Assembly (NCBI RefSeq): GCF_001286805.1
Contig: NZ_CXYV01000002.1
Span: 434,001-498,000 of the forward strand
DNA: 64,000 nt
Direction of reading: 5' to 3'
DNA from: Kallipyga gabonensis
GTDB lineage: Bacteria > Bacillota > Clostridia > Tissierellales > Peptoniphilaceae
Shown here: positions 49,299-57,372 of the stretch, piece after piece
Position numbering within the stretch: the stretch's first letter is position 1
Layout of the letters: the number at the start of each line of letters is the position of its first letter
The notes under the pieces: model-generated
What the model was told of the DNA's origin: nothing
What the model saw: the letters and a program-made list of their open reading frames with translations, nothing else
Databases searched by the model: none
Made by a program: the position numbers and the translations under genes

Positions 49299-50126
49299 AT
49301 GATCGGTGCCATTATTGGTGATATTGTCGGCTCCCCTTTTGAATTTCAACCGATAAAAACCAAGGACTTTCCGCTTTTCTCCCCGGATTCCGATTATACG
49401 GATGACTCTCTCATGACCATCGCTGTGGGGATGGCCTTGGATGAGGCGATTGAGCGGGGAAAGGAAGAGGATTCGGATTCTTTGCAAAGTCAATTTACCA
49501 GGGCTATGCAGGCCATCGGACGGGCCTATCCCAACCCCACGGGTGAATATGGCCTTTCTTTTGCCTCATGGTTGAAGGCCGACCATCCCCAGCCCTATAA
49601 CAGCTGGGGAAATGGGTCAGCCATGCGGGTTTCCGCATGTGGGGAGAGGGCAAAGTCGCTGGAAGAGGCCATCTTCTGGGCCAAACAAAGTGCGGTGGTT
49701 AGCCACAACCATCCTGATGGCATAAAGGGGGCTGAGGCGGTGGCAGCTGCAATTTTTCTGGCGAAAGAGGGGCAATCCAGGCAGGCGATCCGGGCATTCA
49801 TCCAGGAGCACTTTTATCCGGATATCCCTTCGGTGGAGGCGATTCGGCCAACCTATTCCTTTGATCCATCCTGTCAGGGGACAGTTCCTCAGGCTCTGGC
49901 CGCCTTCTTTGATTCAGCAGATTTCGAGGATGCCATCCGAAACGCCATCTCCCTTGGCGGCGATGCGGACACCATCGGTGCCATCACCGGGTCGGTGGCC
50001 TGGACCTTCTATGCTCGACAGACCGGGGTTGCGCTGGCCATGAGCCGGATGGCGGAAGAGGCCCTGGCAAAGATTCCGGAGGAATTCAGGGCGTTTGTGG
50101 CGGGAGATGTGAAGGATTTGAATTAA
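49299..50126 (+). CDS. ADP-ribosylglycohydrolase family protein
   Basis: The ATG at 49299 is six bases after AAGGAAG; an ATG two codons earlier is too close. The 275-residue product has the magnesium-binding motifs YTDDSLMTIAVG and SLGGDADTIGAITGSVAWTF, with GNGSAMRVSACG between. It would remove ADP-ribose from proteins or small molecules. It lies upstream of an ASCH protein gene, ten bases apart, and the two are probably co-transcribed. Confidence 0.92.
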   Translation: MIGAIIGDIVGSPFEFQPIKTKDFPLFSPDSDYTDDSLMTIAVGMALDEAIERGKEEDSDSLQSQFTRAMQAIGRAYPNPTGEYGLSFASWLKADHPQPYNSWGNGSAMRVSACGERAKSLEEAIFWAKQSAVVSHNHPDGIKGAEAVAAAIFLAKEGQSRQAIRAFIQEHFYPDIPSVEAIRPTYSFDPSCQGTVPQALAAFFDSADFEDAIRNAISLGGDADTIGAITGSVAWTFYARQTGVALAMSRMAEEALAKIPEEFRAFVAGDVKDLN

Positions 50127-50136
50127 GGAGGAAAAA

Positions 50137-50598
50137 ATGAAAGCATTGAGCATTCAGCCCCTTTACGCAACTCTAATTGCTTTGGGCTTTAAGTGGATTG
50201 AACTTCGTAGTTGGAAAACGGATTATCGTGGATGGATTTTGATTTGTGCTTCAAGGGCAATCAACAAACAAGAAAGAGCATCTTTAATGAATGGTCATGC
50301 TATTGCGATTGCAGAACTTGATGAAGTTAGGACCTACAATGCTCAAAGTGATCATGAGGATGCCTTGTTAGAGGAAGATGAGACTTTCGAGGGCTATTCC
50401 TGGGTCTTTAGTCGCATTATTCCCATTAAACCTTTTCCAGTCAAAGGAAAGCTTCATCTTTTCGAGGTCAATTGCGATCTGGACGACCTGGAGCCGATCG
50501 ACCTCGATCTTAGATCTGAAGAATTGCCATATCAACTTCTTTCCTGGTGGAAGGAGAACGGGTTTATTGAAAATACGGATTTACTGGAAGAGAACTGA
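50137..50598 (+). CDS. ASCH domain protein
   Basis: The 153-residue product has the ASCH signature MKALSIQPLYATLIALGFKW, IELRSWKTDYRGWILI, and a later IIPIKPFPVKGKLHLFEV. The fold is related to PUA and is thought to bind RNA or modified nucleotides; some members are amidohydrolases. AAGGAGGAAAAA precedes the ATG. Base composition is lower in GC than the gene upstream, which suggests separate ancestry. Confidence 0.88.
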   Translation: MKALSIQPLYATLIALGFKWIELRSWKTDYRGWILICASRAINKQERASLMNGHAIAIAELDEVRTYNAQSDHEDALLEEDETFEGYSWVFSRIIPIKPFPVKGKLHLFEVNCDLDDLEPIDLDLRSEELPYQLLSWWKENGFIENTDLLEEN

Positions 50599-50632
50599 CT
50601 GGACTATTTCCCTTAGCGTTCGTTTTAGGCCA

Positions 50633-51000
50633 TCAATCAGCCCCATCCTCCCTGAAGCATTGATGGAGTTGGAAGCGGTCGATCAGAGCTTCAGCCCGCT
50701 GGGTGTCCAAAGTGAGGGGGAGTCCCTCAAAGGTCATAATGAGCCGGATCCCGGCGAAGATCCCATTTTCTTCATAGGTACGAATCTTTCTTATTGTATT
50801 GATTGCGTAGTCGGGCGAATCCATGAGGCCAAAGTGCTCCCAATAGATTTCCTGGTTTTGCGGGGGCAGGAAGAAGGTGAAGTCGGGATAGAAGACGATG
50901 TTGTTGGCCAGGTGCAAGGGGCATTCATATTTATAGAAAATGTTTTTTGAAAAAAAAAGAGGTCGGTTAAAATCTTTTCGGACTTGGACCGTACTCGCTC
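50633..51000 (-). pseudogene. N-terminally truncated, frameshifted nuclease-like protein
   Basis: The fragment reads ERVRSKSEKILTDLFF, is frameshifted at nine T (50950-50958), and continues KYECPLHLANNIVFYPDFTF, EIYWEHFGLMDSPDYA and GIRLIMTFEGLPLTLDTQ to the stop at 50633. One extra T would restore the frame. The same family is found at 55170-55763, where the N-terminal part is present. Conserved D and E residues suggest a PD-(D/E)xK-like fold, but this is not certain. Confidence 0.65.
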
Positions 51001-51080
51001 ATCATTCAGGCACCCGCCAACTCTCCGGACAAGCCTAAGCCCCCACGACCTCTGCGGCCCCCACCCCCACACAACAAAAT

Positions 51081-51131
51081 ACAAAGGGGCTGGGTCGGAA
51101 AGCAATCAGCGTCCCGACTCAGCCCCTTTGT
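51081..51131 (-). terminator. Terminator of the redox operon
   Basis: The arms ACAAAGGGGCTG and CAGCCCCTTTGT pair, with a further GGTCGG/CCGAC stem inside, and T-rich sequence follows on the minus strand. It lies 20 bases after the stop of the TlpA-like gene. Confidence 0.8.
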
Positions 51132-51151
51132 TAGGAGGGATTGATTCGTCT

Positions 51152-52114
51152 TTATTTCTTATCCTTTTCCAGGATTTGGTTGATGCGGTTCATGAGCTCT
51201 TCGTGTTGCTTGCCTTCGGCGACGGCACCCATGATGGGGTCACCGACCATGTTGCCCTGGCGGTCGACGACGATGGTGGTGGGGAAGGACATGATGTTTT
51301 GGACGTACTTGCCCGCTTCGCTATTGGAGGGGAAAGTGATGTTCCGGTAGGATGCGCCCTTCTTTTTCAGAATTTCCTTGGCTTCTTCAATGGCTTCCTT
51401 TTGGTCATCCAAGGTGAAGGAGTTGATGCCGATGACTTCGCCGCCCTTGTCCTTGAGGTCCTTGTTGAGGGCTTCGAGCTCATCCAGCTCGCCGATGCAG
51501 GGGTTGCAGGTGGAGAACCAGAAGTTGATCACGGTGACGGCGTTTTTGCTGAAGAGGCTGTTGTCGAGGGCGTTGCCATCCAGGTCCTTGCCCTGGAAGC
51601 TGGGGAACTTGTCGCCGGTGGCTGCGGTAGCCGGAGCCGTACTTTGGCCGTCTTGGGGCTTGGCCTGGGCCGGTGCCTGCTTCTTCAATTCTTCGATTTT
51701 CTTTTCAATCTCTACAATCTTGTCTGCACCTTCATTCAGGATTTTCAGCTCATCTGCCGTAAACTTGTCTTTCGCGGATTCGATGGTCTTTTTGAGGAAT
51801 TCGCCGTAGTTGGTGCCATCGGTGATCATGCCGGAGTCCTTGTTGGCGGAGAGGAAGACCTTGTCCCAAAGATCCTTGTTTTTGGCAAAGATCTCGTTCT
51901 CCTCCTGGCTCAGCTTGTTGATCTCCTCTTCAGCACCGGACTTTCCGGATTCTGCCGGGGGTGTGGTGGGCATTCCGGCTTGGCCGGCTTCGACGCTCTC
52001 TCCGGCGACTTGACTGCTGGATTCTACGGGAGCCTTTTCTTTTGGCCCGCAGGCAGCCAGGCTGGCGATGAGGCCCATGAGGGCCATGGTCATGGTGATT
52101 TTTTTCAGTCTCAT
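51152..52114 (-). CDS. TlpA-family redoxin lipoprotein
   Basis: The ATG at 52114, behind AAAGGAGAATATC, starts a lipoprotein signal (MTMALMGLIASLAACGPKEK) with lipobox LAAC. The 320-residue product has a low-complexity linker, a helical region of about 100 residues, and a C-terminal thioredoxin fold: VTVINFWFSTCNPCIGELDE with the CNPC active site, then GINSFTLDDQKEAIEEA and SFPTTIVVDRQGNMVG. It would act outside the membrane in disulfide or heme-linked chemistry, fed by the NapH-like protein encoded before it. Confidence 0.92.
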   Translation of the reverse strand: MRLKKITMTMALMGLIASLAACGPKEKAPVESSSQVAGESVEAGQAGMPTTPPAESGKSGAEEEINKLSQEENEIFAKNKDLWDKVFLSANKDSGMITDGTNYGEFLKKTIESAKDKFTADELKILNEGADKIVEIEKKIEELKKQAPAQAKPQDGQSTAPATAATGDKFPSFQGKDLDGNALDNSLFSKNAVTVINFWFSTCNPCIGELDELEALNKDLKDKGGEVIGINSFTLDDQKEAIEEAKEILKKKGASYRNITFPSNSEAGKYVQNIMSFPTTIVVDRQGNMVGDPIMGAVAEGKQHEELMNRINQILEKDKK

Positions 52115-53034
52115 ATGATATTCTCCTTTTCTTTCATTTCCATTTGTTGTGCCCCGCCTTTGGCTTTTAGGCCGTAGGTGAAGGCCAGGGCTTGGGTGGG
52201 ACAGGCTTTGATGCACATTCCGCAACGGATACATTCCCCGTGACAGGGGGTTTTCAGGACCTCCACGTCCATCTTGCAGGCCTTGGCGCATTTGCCACAG
52301 GAGATGCACTTGCTTTCATTCACCCCAATCTGGAGAAGGGAGACCCGGTTGAAGAGGGCGTAGAAGGCGCCCAGGGGGCAGAGCCACTTGCAGAAGGGAC
52401 GAAAGAAGACGATGGACAGGCCGACGGTGGTCAGGAGGATCCCCAACTTCCAGGTGAAGAGCTTGCCCAAGGCTGCTCGGATACCGGAGTTGACGATGGA
52501 AAGGGGGATGGCCCCTTCCAGAACACCCTGAGGGCAGAGGTACTTGCAGAAGAAGGGTTCTCCAAGGCCGATCTCGTTGACCACGAGAATGGGGAGGAGG
52601 AAGACCATGAGGACCAGGATGACATACTTGAGGTAGGTCAGGGGTTTGAACCTCTTGGTCGAGAACTTTTTGGTCGGAATTTTGTGCAGAATTTCCTGGA
52701 ACCAGCCGAAGGGGCATAAGAAGCCGCAGATGAATCTTCCCAAAAGAACGCCTAAGAGGATGAGGATCCCGGTTATGTAATAGGAGAACTTATATTTGGA
52801 AGAGCCCACGACGGCCTGGAAGGATCCGATCGGGCAGGCACCCGATGCGGCCGGGCAGGAGTAGCAGTTGAGGCCCGGAACGCAGACCATCTTGCCATTG
52901 CCCTGGTAGAGTTTCCCGGTAAAGAAATTGGGCAGGTGGATGTTGGTCAGGAGGGTGGCGGCGGCCTGGACCTTGAACCGGGATTTGGTCAGCCATTGGC
53001 CCAGCTCCTTGAATACGCTAGCCAATGCCCACAC
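52111..53034 (-). CDS. NapH-like membrane 4Fe-4S ferredoxin
   Basis: The 307-residue product has several membrane helices (FSYYITGILILLGVLLGRFI, LKYVILVLMVFLLPILVV) with paired CxxxCP motifs (FICGFLCPFGW, KYLCPQG, FCKWLCPLGAF), and two C-terminal 4Fe-4S sites (CISCGKCAKACKMDV, CIRCGMCIKACPTQA). It probably carries electrons across the membrane to the TlpA-like protein. A GTG at 53034 is the likely start and lies inside the CXXC peptide gene. It overlaps the TlpA gene by four bases. Confidence 0.9.
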   Translation of the reverse strand: MWALASVFKELGQWLTKSRFKVQAAATLLTNIHLPNFFTGKLYQGNGKMVCVPGLNCYSCPAASGACPIGSFQAVVGSSKYKFSYYITGILILLGVLLGRFICGFLCPFGWFQEILHKIPTKKFSTKRFKPLTYLKYVILVLMVFLLPILVVNEIGLGEPFFCKYLCPQGVLEGAIPLSIVNSGIRAALGKLFTWKLGILLTTVGLSIVFFRPFCKWLCPLGAFYALFNRVSLLQIGVNESKCISCGKCAKACKMDVEVLKTPCHGECIRCGMCIKACPTQALAFTYGLKAKGGAQQMEMKEKENII

Positions 53035-53164
53035 ACTCCAAGCATAATTTGATGGCCTTGGCGAGAACGGTCTGCACTTCCCCTCGCATGGCCCCGATGA
53101 CGACCATCAGGCAGGCGGCCAAGATCATGCCCACTCTGACGATCCCGATTTTTTTCTCTTCCAC
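53018..53164 (-). CDS. CD1871A-type CXXC peptide
   Basis: A 48-codon gene starting with GTG five bases after AAAGGAG. The product has a single membrane segment (VGMILAACLMVVIGAMRGE) and ends AIKLCLECVGIG, where CLEC is the CXXC motif. Peptides of this kind (CD1871A family) are encoded beside NapH-like and TlpA-like genes in clostridia, and may be a membrane thiol relay. It is the first gene of the operon. Confidence 0.82.
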   Translation of the reverse strand: MEEKKIGIVRVGMILAACLMVVIGAMRGEVQTVLAKAIKLCLECVGIG

Positions 53165-53352
53165 TTCAGCTCCTTTCCTCAGCACTACATTCTATTGGCG
53201 GCAAGATCTTCCGCCTTTTGTTACCCATCCCGAAAGAATCGGGAGGAGATCTTTCAAAGAGATGATACAATTTTGGATATAAAGATCCTGTTAAGGAAAA
53301 GGAAATATTTTCTCCACTTCCTTTTTCTATTCTTGTGGATGAGGAGGAAGTG

Positions 53353-54036
53353 ATGAGACTACTACTTGTTGAAGATGAAACCTTTCTTTGCGACACCATC
53401 GCCAAATGCCTGCGAAAGAATGGCTATAGCGTGGACCTTTGCTATGACGGGGAAGAGGCCTGGGAAAAACTCTCCGTCGAACCCTATGACCTGGTCCTCC
53501 TGGACCTCAACCTGCCCGGGATGGATGGGATGAGCCTCCTGAAAAACCTGAGGGCTCATGACCAGAAGACCCCGGTCCTCATCCTATCGGCCCGAAGCGA
53601 AATTTCGGACAAGGTGGATGGCCTGGATGCCGGGGCCAATGATTATTTATCCAAGCCCTTCCACCTGGAGGAGCTGGAAGCCCGGGTGAGGAGCCTCCTC
53701 CGCCGGCCCTTCACCCAGAACGACCTCTGCCTCCAGGCAGGCCCCCTGGCCTTCGATACCAAGGCCCGGACCACCCTGGTCCATGGGAAGGAAGTGGCTT
53801 TGACCAAAAAGGAGGCGGGCATCTTGGAATACCTTTTGATCCACCAGGGACGGCCGGTCAGCCAGGAGGAGCTCATGGACCATGTCTGGGACTCATCCGT
53901 GGACAGCTTCAGCAATGCCATCCGGGTCCACATCTCTGCCCTCCGGAAAAAGCTCCGGCCCCTGGTCGGCTATGACCCCATCAAAAATCGGATTGGCGAA
54001 GGCTACCTGATCGAGGTGGACGATGATGAAGGTTAA
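53353..54036 (+). CDS. OmpR-family response regulator
   Basis: The ATG at 53353 is preceded by GAGGAGGAAGTG. The 227-residue product has a receiver domain (MRLLLVEDETFLCDTIAKCL, with DLVLLDLNLPGMDGMSLL holding the phosphorylated Asp and LDAGANDYLSKPF the Lys) and a winged-helix domain (ALTKKEAGILEYLLIHQGRP, SNAIRVHISALRKKL). It probably regulates the divergent redox operon. It overlaps the kinase gene by 14 bases. Confidence 0.94.
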   Translation: MRLLLVEDETFLCDTIAKCLRKNGYSVDLCYDGEEAWEKLSVEPYDLVLLDLNLPGMDGMSLLKNLRAHDQKTPVLILSARSEISDKVDGLDAGANDYLSKPFHLEELEARVRSLLRRPFTQNDLCLQAGPLAFDTKARTTLVHGKEVALTKKEAGILEYLLIHQGRPVSQEELMDHVWDSSVDSFSNAIRVHISALRKKLRPLVGYDPIKNRIGEGYLIEVDDDEG

Positions 54037-55198
54037 ATCTCTCCAGTGGCGGATCGCCCTCATGACCTCCTTCCTCATCGCCATGACCTGTCTGGTCATG
54101 ATGGTCCTTTTAGGCGATTCGGGTCTCCGACGGATCGATGAAATCGGGGAGTCCATCAAGGGGGCAGAGATCAGGGACCAGGTCCCGGTTGGGGAGGACC
54201 CGGATGTCTCCGCCCTCCCGGAAATCCAGGCTTCCTTTGACCCCAGCCAAGTGGGCAAGGAGGACCCCGTGACCATCGTTATTGATGAGGCCAGGGACCG
54301 GTTTACCGCCAACAACCTCTATATTACGCTAGCGGTGACCCTGGTCAGCGGGGTCATTGCCTACTTTGTGAGTGGCCAGGCCCTCAAGCCCCTGGCGGAT
54401 TTTTCCAACCGGGTCAAGAAAATCCAGATCAACAACCTGGAGGATATGCACCTGGAAACGGACACCCTGGAAGAATTTCAGGATATGGCCCATTCCTTCA
54501 ATGATATGTTGGACCGCCTCCATGCCTCCTTTGCCGCCCAAAAGCAGTTCACCGGGAATGCGGCTCATGAGCTCCGGACCCCCTTGTCCCTCCTCCAGAT
54601 GAGGCTGGAGGTTTTTGAAGAGGACCATCCGGACCCGGATCCGGAGACCCGGGACCTGGTGGCCTTTCTCAAGAATCAGGTGGAGGGATTGGCGGGGACC
54701 CTCAAGACCCTTCTCGATATGTCCAACCTTCAGAATGTCGCCACCAACGAGAAGATCGACCTCATCCCCCTGCTGGATGAGGTTATGACGGACCTGGCCC
54801 CTCTGGCGGAGAAGAAGGAGATCCGCCTGTCGGTCCATGGTCCGGACCTGGAATTGCTGGGGTCGGACACCCTCCTCTTCCGCCTCTTCTACAACCTCAC
54901 GGAAAATGCCATCAAGTATGGCCGTCCGGAAGGATCGGTGGAGATTGGGGTGGAGAAGGCGGCCGGCCGAGCCATCATTCGGGTCAAGGACAGGGGCTAT
55001 GGAATCCCTAAGGAAAATCAAAAGGATGTCTTCCAGGCCTTCTACCGCCTGTCCTCGCCGGAGAGTCAGAAGGAAAAGGGGGTCGGCCTGGGCCTGGCCC
55101 TGGCTAAGGAAATCTGCCGCCTCCATGGAGGGAGGATTGAGGTAGAAGAGAGCAACAGCACAGGCACAGTCATGCTGGTGGATTTGCCTCACCGATGA
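54023..55198 (+). CDS. Sensor histidine kinase
   Basis: The 391-residue product has two membrane segments (IALMTSFLIAMTCLVMMVLL and LYITLAVTLVSGVIAYFV) around an extracellular part of about 75 residues, a HAMP domain, the H box FTGNAAHELRTPLSLLQ, N box YNLTENAIKYG, and G boxes DRGYGIP and GVGLGLALAK. It phosphorylates the response regulator encoded before it. Signal unknown; the redox operon beside it suggests redox or thiol stress. Confidence 0.93.
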   Translation: MMKVKSLQWRIALMTSFLIAMTCLVMMVLLGDSGLRRIDEIGESIKGAEIRDQVPVGEDPDVSALPEIQASFDPSQVGKEDPVTIVIDEARDRFTANNLYITLAVTLVSGVIAYFVSGQALKPLADFSNRVKKIQINNLEDMHLETDTLEEFQDMAHSFNDMLDRLHASFAAQKQFTGNAAHELRTPLSLLQMRLEVFEEDHPDPDPETRDLVAFLKNQVEGLAGTLKTLLDMSNLQNVATNEKIDLIPLLDEVMTDLAPLAEKKEIRLSVHGPDLELLGSDTLLFRLFYNLTENAIKYGRPEGSVEIGVEKAAGRAIIRVKDRGYGIPKENQKDVFQAFYRLSSPESQKEKGVGLGLALAKEICRLHGGRIEVEESNSTGTVMLVDLPHR

Positions 55199-55763
55199 GG
55201 CCATGATGTTCCCAATAGATTTCTTTTTCAGCAGAGGGATCATAAAAAGTAAAGTCCGTATAGATGGTGATCCCATCTTCCAGCAGGAGGGGGCATTCAT
55301 ATTTATAGGTAATGCCCTCCTTTTGAAAGAGGTCTGCAAGAATCTTTTCCGTCTTCGATCGCACCCGCTCCTTGTTATTGGTATAGAGGCAAGAGTCATC
55401 CGACAGGAATGGTCGCCCCCGGTAGGGTATGTTCTTCCACTCATGCAGTTTTTCCTCCAGGCTTGGCTGGATAGGATGAATCAGAGTCCTCCGCTCCGGG
55501 CAAAGCTTGAGGAGCTGAAGATCCACAGCCCGATCGATCTCCCGAAGATTCATAGGCTCCTTCTCCATCCATGGGAGGAGGCATGCCATAGACCGATTGT
55601 AGGCCTGTTGTGCCAATTTTCTGGCTAAATCTATATTGTTTACTGAAATATATTGGCGATGGGCCTTCCCTTCCAAGATCACCTGGTGGTAATATTCCGG
55701 CTTATTTCCATTGCGTTTAATAGCTAGGCTTCCGGGAACCGGATCCACCTGGATGGCCTGCAA
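55170..55763 (-). CDS. C-terminally truncated nuclease-like protein
   Basis: The 197-residue product starts with TTG behind GAGG. It contains HQVILEGKAHRQYISVNNID, RVRSKTEKILADLF, YKYECPLLLEDGITIYTDFT and EIYWEHHGLIGEANPPA. Compared with the fragment at 50633-51000 it lacks about 55 residues at the C-terminus, and its stop lies within the end of the kinase gene. The pair shows two differently truncated members of one family. Whether this one is functional is doubtful. Confidence 0.55.
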   Translation of the reverse strand: MQAIQVDPVPGSLAIKRNGNKPEYYHQVILEGKAHRQYISVNNIDLARKLAQQAYNRSMACLLPWMEKEPMNLREIDRAVDLQLLKLCPERRTLIHPIQPSLEEKLHEWKNIPYRGRPFLSDDSCLYTNNKERVRSKTEKILADLFQKEGITYKYECPLLLEDGITIYTDFTFYDPSAEKEIYWEHHGLIGEANPPA

Positions 55764-56070
55764 TTTGATCCTCAGATCTTTTATTTTCTTTTATTTTTCT
55801 GGTGATAGGTATTGCAAGGCCACTCCTTTGCTCTTCTTGGCATGATCGGATGACAACCCTATTTTTCCATAGAATGTGTCTCATGAATGACCCGAAAAAT
55901 AGGAAAAACATCTCATGTGCGTTTCTTTTGTTAAGGGGGCAGGGAGTTGGGGGCCGAAGCGGGGAGCCGAGAACCCTGATGATTTGGGCGAATGTTGAGG
56001 ATGTCAGGGTCATTGAAAGCCCCCAAACATCATCTGACGGAATAGTTTCACTCACTGTCAGCACGTGGGC
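55764..56070. other. Intergenic stretch without supported gene
   Basis: About 300 bases between two unrelated transcription units. Frames crossing it have poor composition and no ribosome sites. A CG-rich stretch lies near 55930-55990. I see nothing further that I can name. Confidence 0.3.
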
Positions 56071-56101
56071 TTGACTATTCACATTTGAATGAATTGATAA
56101 T
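56071..56101 (+). promoter_or_regulatory. Promoter of the third toxin-antitoxin locus
   Basis: TTGACT (56071-56076) and TGATAA or GATAAT 18-19 bases on. The antitoxin ribosome site (AAGGAGGTGG) follows about 30 bases later. Confidence 0.5.
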
Positions 56102-56144
56102 GCAATGCAAAAGATGTATTATTTATATAAAGGAGGTGGAAAGC

Positions 56145-56420
56145 ATGGCAAACACGCAGAATTTTAGTGTACGTATGGATAAAAAGGTAAAAAAGGAAAG
56201 TGAGATCTTATTTCAGAATCTTGGGATGAATTTAACAACAGCGATTAATGTTTTTCTGAGACAAGCAATACGAACAGGTGGTTTCCCCTTTGAAATTAAG
56301 GTTGACCGGCCCAACCGGGAAACTCTTCTTTCCCTCATTGAAGCGGATGTGATCTCTGAAGATGAAAATGCTCCAGGTTATGATGATGTAGAAGAAGCCC
56401 TAAGGGAATTAAAACAATGA
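56145..56420 (+). CDS. RelB/DinJ-family antitoxin of third locus
   Basis: The ATG at 56145 follows AAGGAGGTGGAAAGC; the frame is open to 56085 without signals. The 91-residue product reads NFSVRMDKKVKKESEILFQN, LGMNLTTAINVFLRQAIRTG, PFEIKVDRPNRET and an acidic end. It is homologous to the antitoxin at 36821. The stop overlaps the start of its toxin (ATGA). Confidence 0.9.
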   Translation: MANTQNFSVRMDKKVKKESEILFQNLGMNLTTAINVFLRQAIRTGGFPFEIKVDRPNRETLLSLIEADVISEDENAPGYDDVEEALRELKQ

Positions 56421-56698
56421 ATTTGAAAGTAACCTGGACAAAACGCTTTAAGAAAGACTATAAACAAGCGATGAAAAGAGGACAGGCTATTGAAGAACTG
56501 GATCAGGTAATTCGCATACTCTCCAAAGGGAAGAAATTACCAGAGAAATATGAGGATCATCAATTAGCTGGAAATTGGCATGGTCATAGAGAGTGTCATA
56601 TTCGCCCGGATTGGCTTTTGATTTATAAAATTAGTGAAAAACATCTTGTTCTCACATTAACTAGAACAGGCAGTCATGCTGAATTATTTGCTCTTTAA
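56417..56698 (+). CDS. yafQ: YafQ-family mRNA interferase toxin
   Basis: The 93-residue product is intact: LKVTWTKRFKKDYKQAMKRG, YEDHQLAGNWHGHRECHIRP, DWLLIYKISEKHLVLTLTRT and GSHAELF. The histidines and the C-terminal GSHAELF are the catalytic features of YafQ, which cuts mRNA on the ribosome. It serves as a template for reading the broken copy at 37092. Confidence 0.92.
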   Translation: MNLKVTWTKRFKKDYKQAMKRGQAIEELDQVIRILSKGKKLPEKYEDHQLAGNWHGHRECHIRPDWLLIYKISEKHLVLTLTRTGSHAELFAL

Positions 56699-56741
56699 AA
56701 AAAGCCCCGAAACTCAGGATGGAGTTTCGGGGCTATTTTTT
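56697..56741. terminator. Shared terminator of two convergent toxin-antitoxin loci
   Basis: AGCCCCGAAACTC and GAGTTTCGGGGCT pair around a six-base loop, with A-runs to the left and T-runs to the right. It ends transcripts from both sides. Confidence 0.85.
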
Positions 56742-56749
56742 CTAGAGAG

Positions 56750-57019
56750 CTATTTATCATCATAGTGTCCTCGGCAGTGGACAATATAGAGTCGACCATC
56801 TTCAATATGATATACAAGGCGGTCTTTCTCATTAATTCTCCGGCTAAATTCACCTTGAAGTTTTCCAATCAAGGCCTCCGGCTGACCAATTCCTTCTAAT
56901 GGGCCATTACGTTCAATATCTTTGATTAATCGATTAATGCGTTTGAGGGTTTTCTTATCCTGCATCTGCCAATAAAGATAATCTTTCCACGCATCATCGG
57001 ACCATATGATTTCACTCAT
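56750..57019 (-). CDS. yoeB: Txe/YoeB-family toxin
   Basis: The 89-residue product, from the ATG at 57019 that overlaps the antitoxin stop, shows IIWSDDAWKDYLYWQMQDKK, TLKRINRLIKDIERNGPLEG, GKLQGEFSRRINEKDRLVYH and the end YIVHCRGHYDD. All YoeB landmarks (the R-I-N-E-K-D-R-L-V-Y-H block and the final H-Y) are present, so it should be an active ribosome-dependent RNase. Confidence 0.93.
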   Translation of the reverse strand: MSEIIWSDDAWKDYLYWQMQDKKTLKRINRLIKDIERNGPLEGIGQPEALIGKLQGEFSRRINEKDRLVYHIEDGRLYIVHCRGHYDDK

Positions 57020-57278
57020 CGTCATCTTCAATAAGTTCGTGAGCGGTGCCCTTACCTGCCTTTAACTCCTGGACAGATTTAAGCACATAGGCTTGGTTAT
57101 TGGGATTATAGAAGGGGTCCTCTTGTTTGATTTCAAAGGGGATTCTGTTTTCACGTAGTACGGCCTTTACATACATATTTATTGCAGAAGATGAGGTGAG
57201 CCCGACAGATGAACAAAAGGCATCAAAACGGATCTTATCTTCTTTATCGACGCGGGCTGTGAGTGTAGATAACGCCAT
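57012..57278 (-). CDS. RelB-like antitoxin partner of YoeB
   Basis: The ATG at 57278 follows GAAAGGAGAGGATCAAC. The 88-residue product has STLTARVDKEDKIRFDAFCS, VGLTSSSAINMYVKAVLREN and PFEIKQEDPF, a ribbon-helix-helix antitoxin of RelB type instead of the usual YefM type. An acidic C-terminus (ELIEDDDE) would mask the toxin. Confidence 0.88.
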   Translation of the reverse strand: MALSTLTARVDKEDKIRFDAFCSSVGLTSSSAINMYVKAVLRENRIPFEIKQEDPFYNPNNQAYVLKSVQELKAGKGTAHELIEDDDE

Positions 57279-57372
57279 GTTGATCCTCTCCTTTCTTTGA
57301 TGAGTAAATAATATCACCAAAGAAAGACGAAAGCAATCAAATGTAATACAAAAGCACAGCCCAACACTCCCC

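Noticed and set aside
50984-52177. Long plus-strand frame opposite the TlpA-like gene
   Set aside because: It is the complement of a clear lipoprotein-redoxin gene; the composition is that of a shadow frame in GC-rich DNA.
54329-55444. Long minus-strand frame opposite the histidine kinase
   Set aside because: The plus strand carries a complete kinase with all motifs; the minus frame has no recognisable domain.
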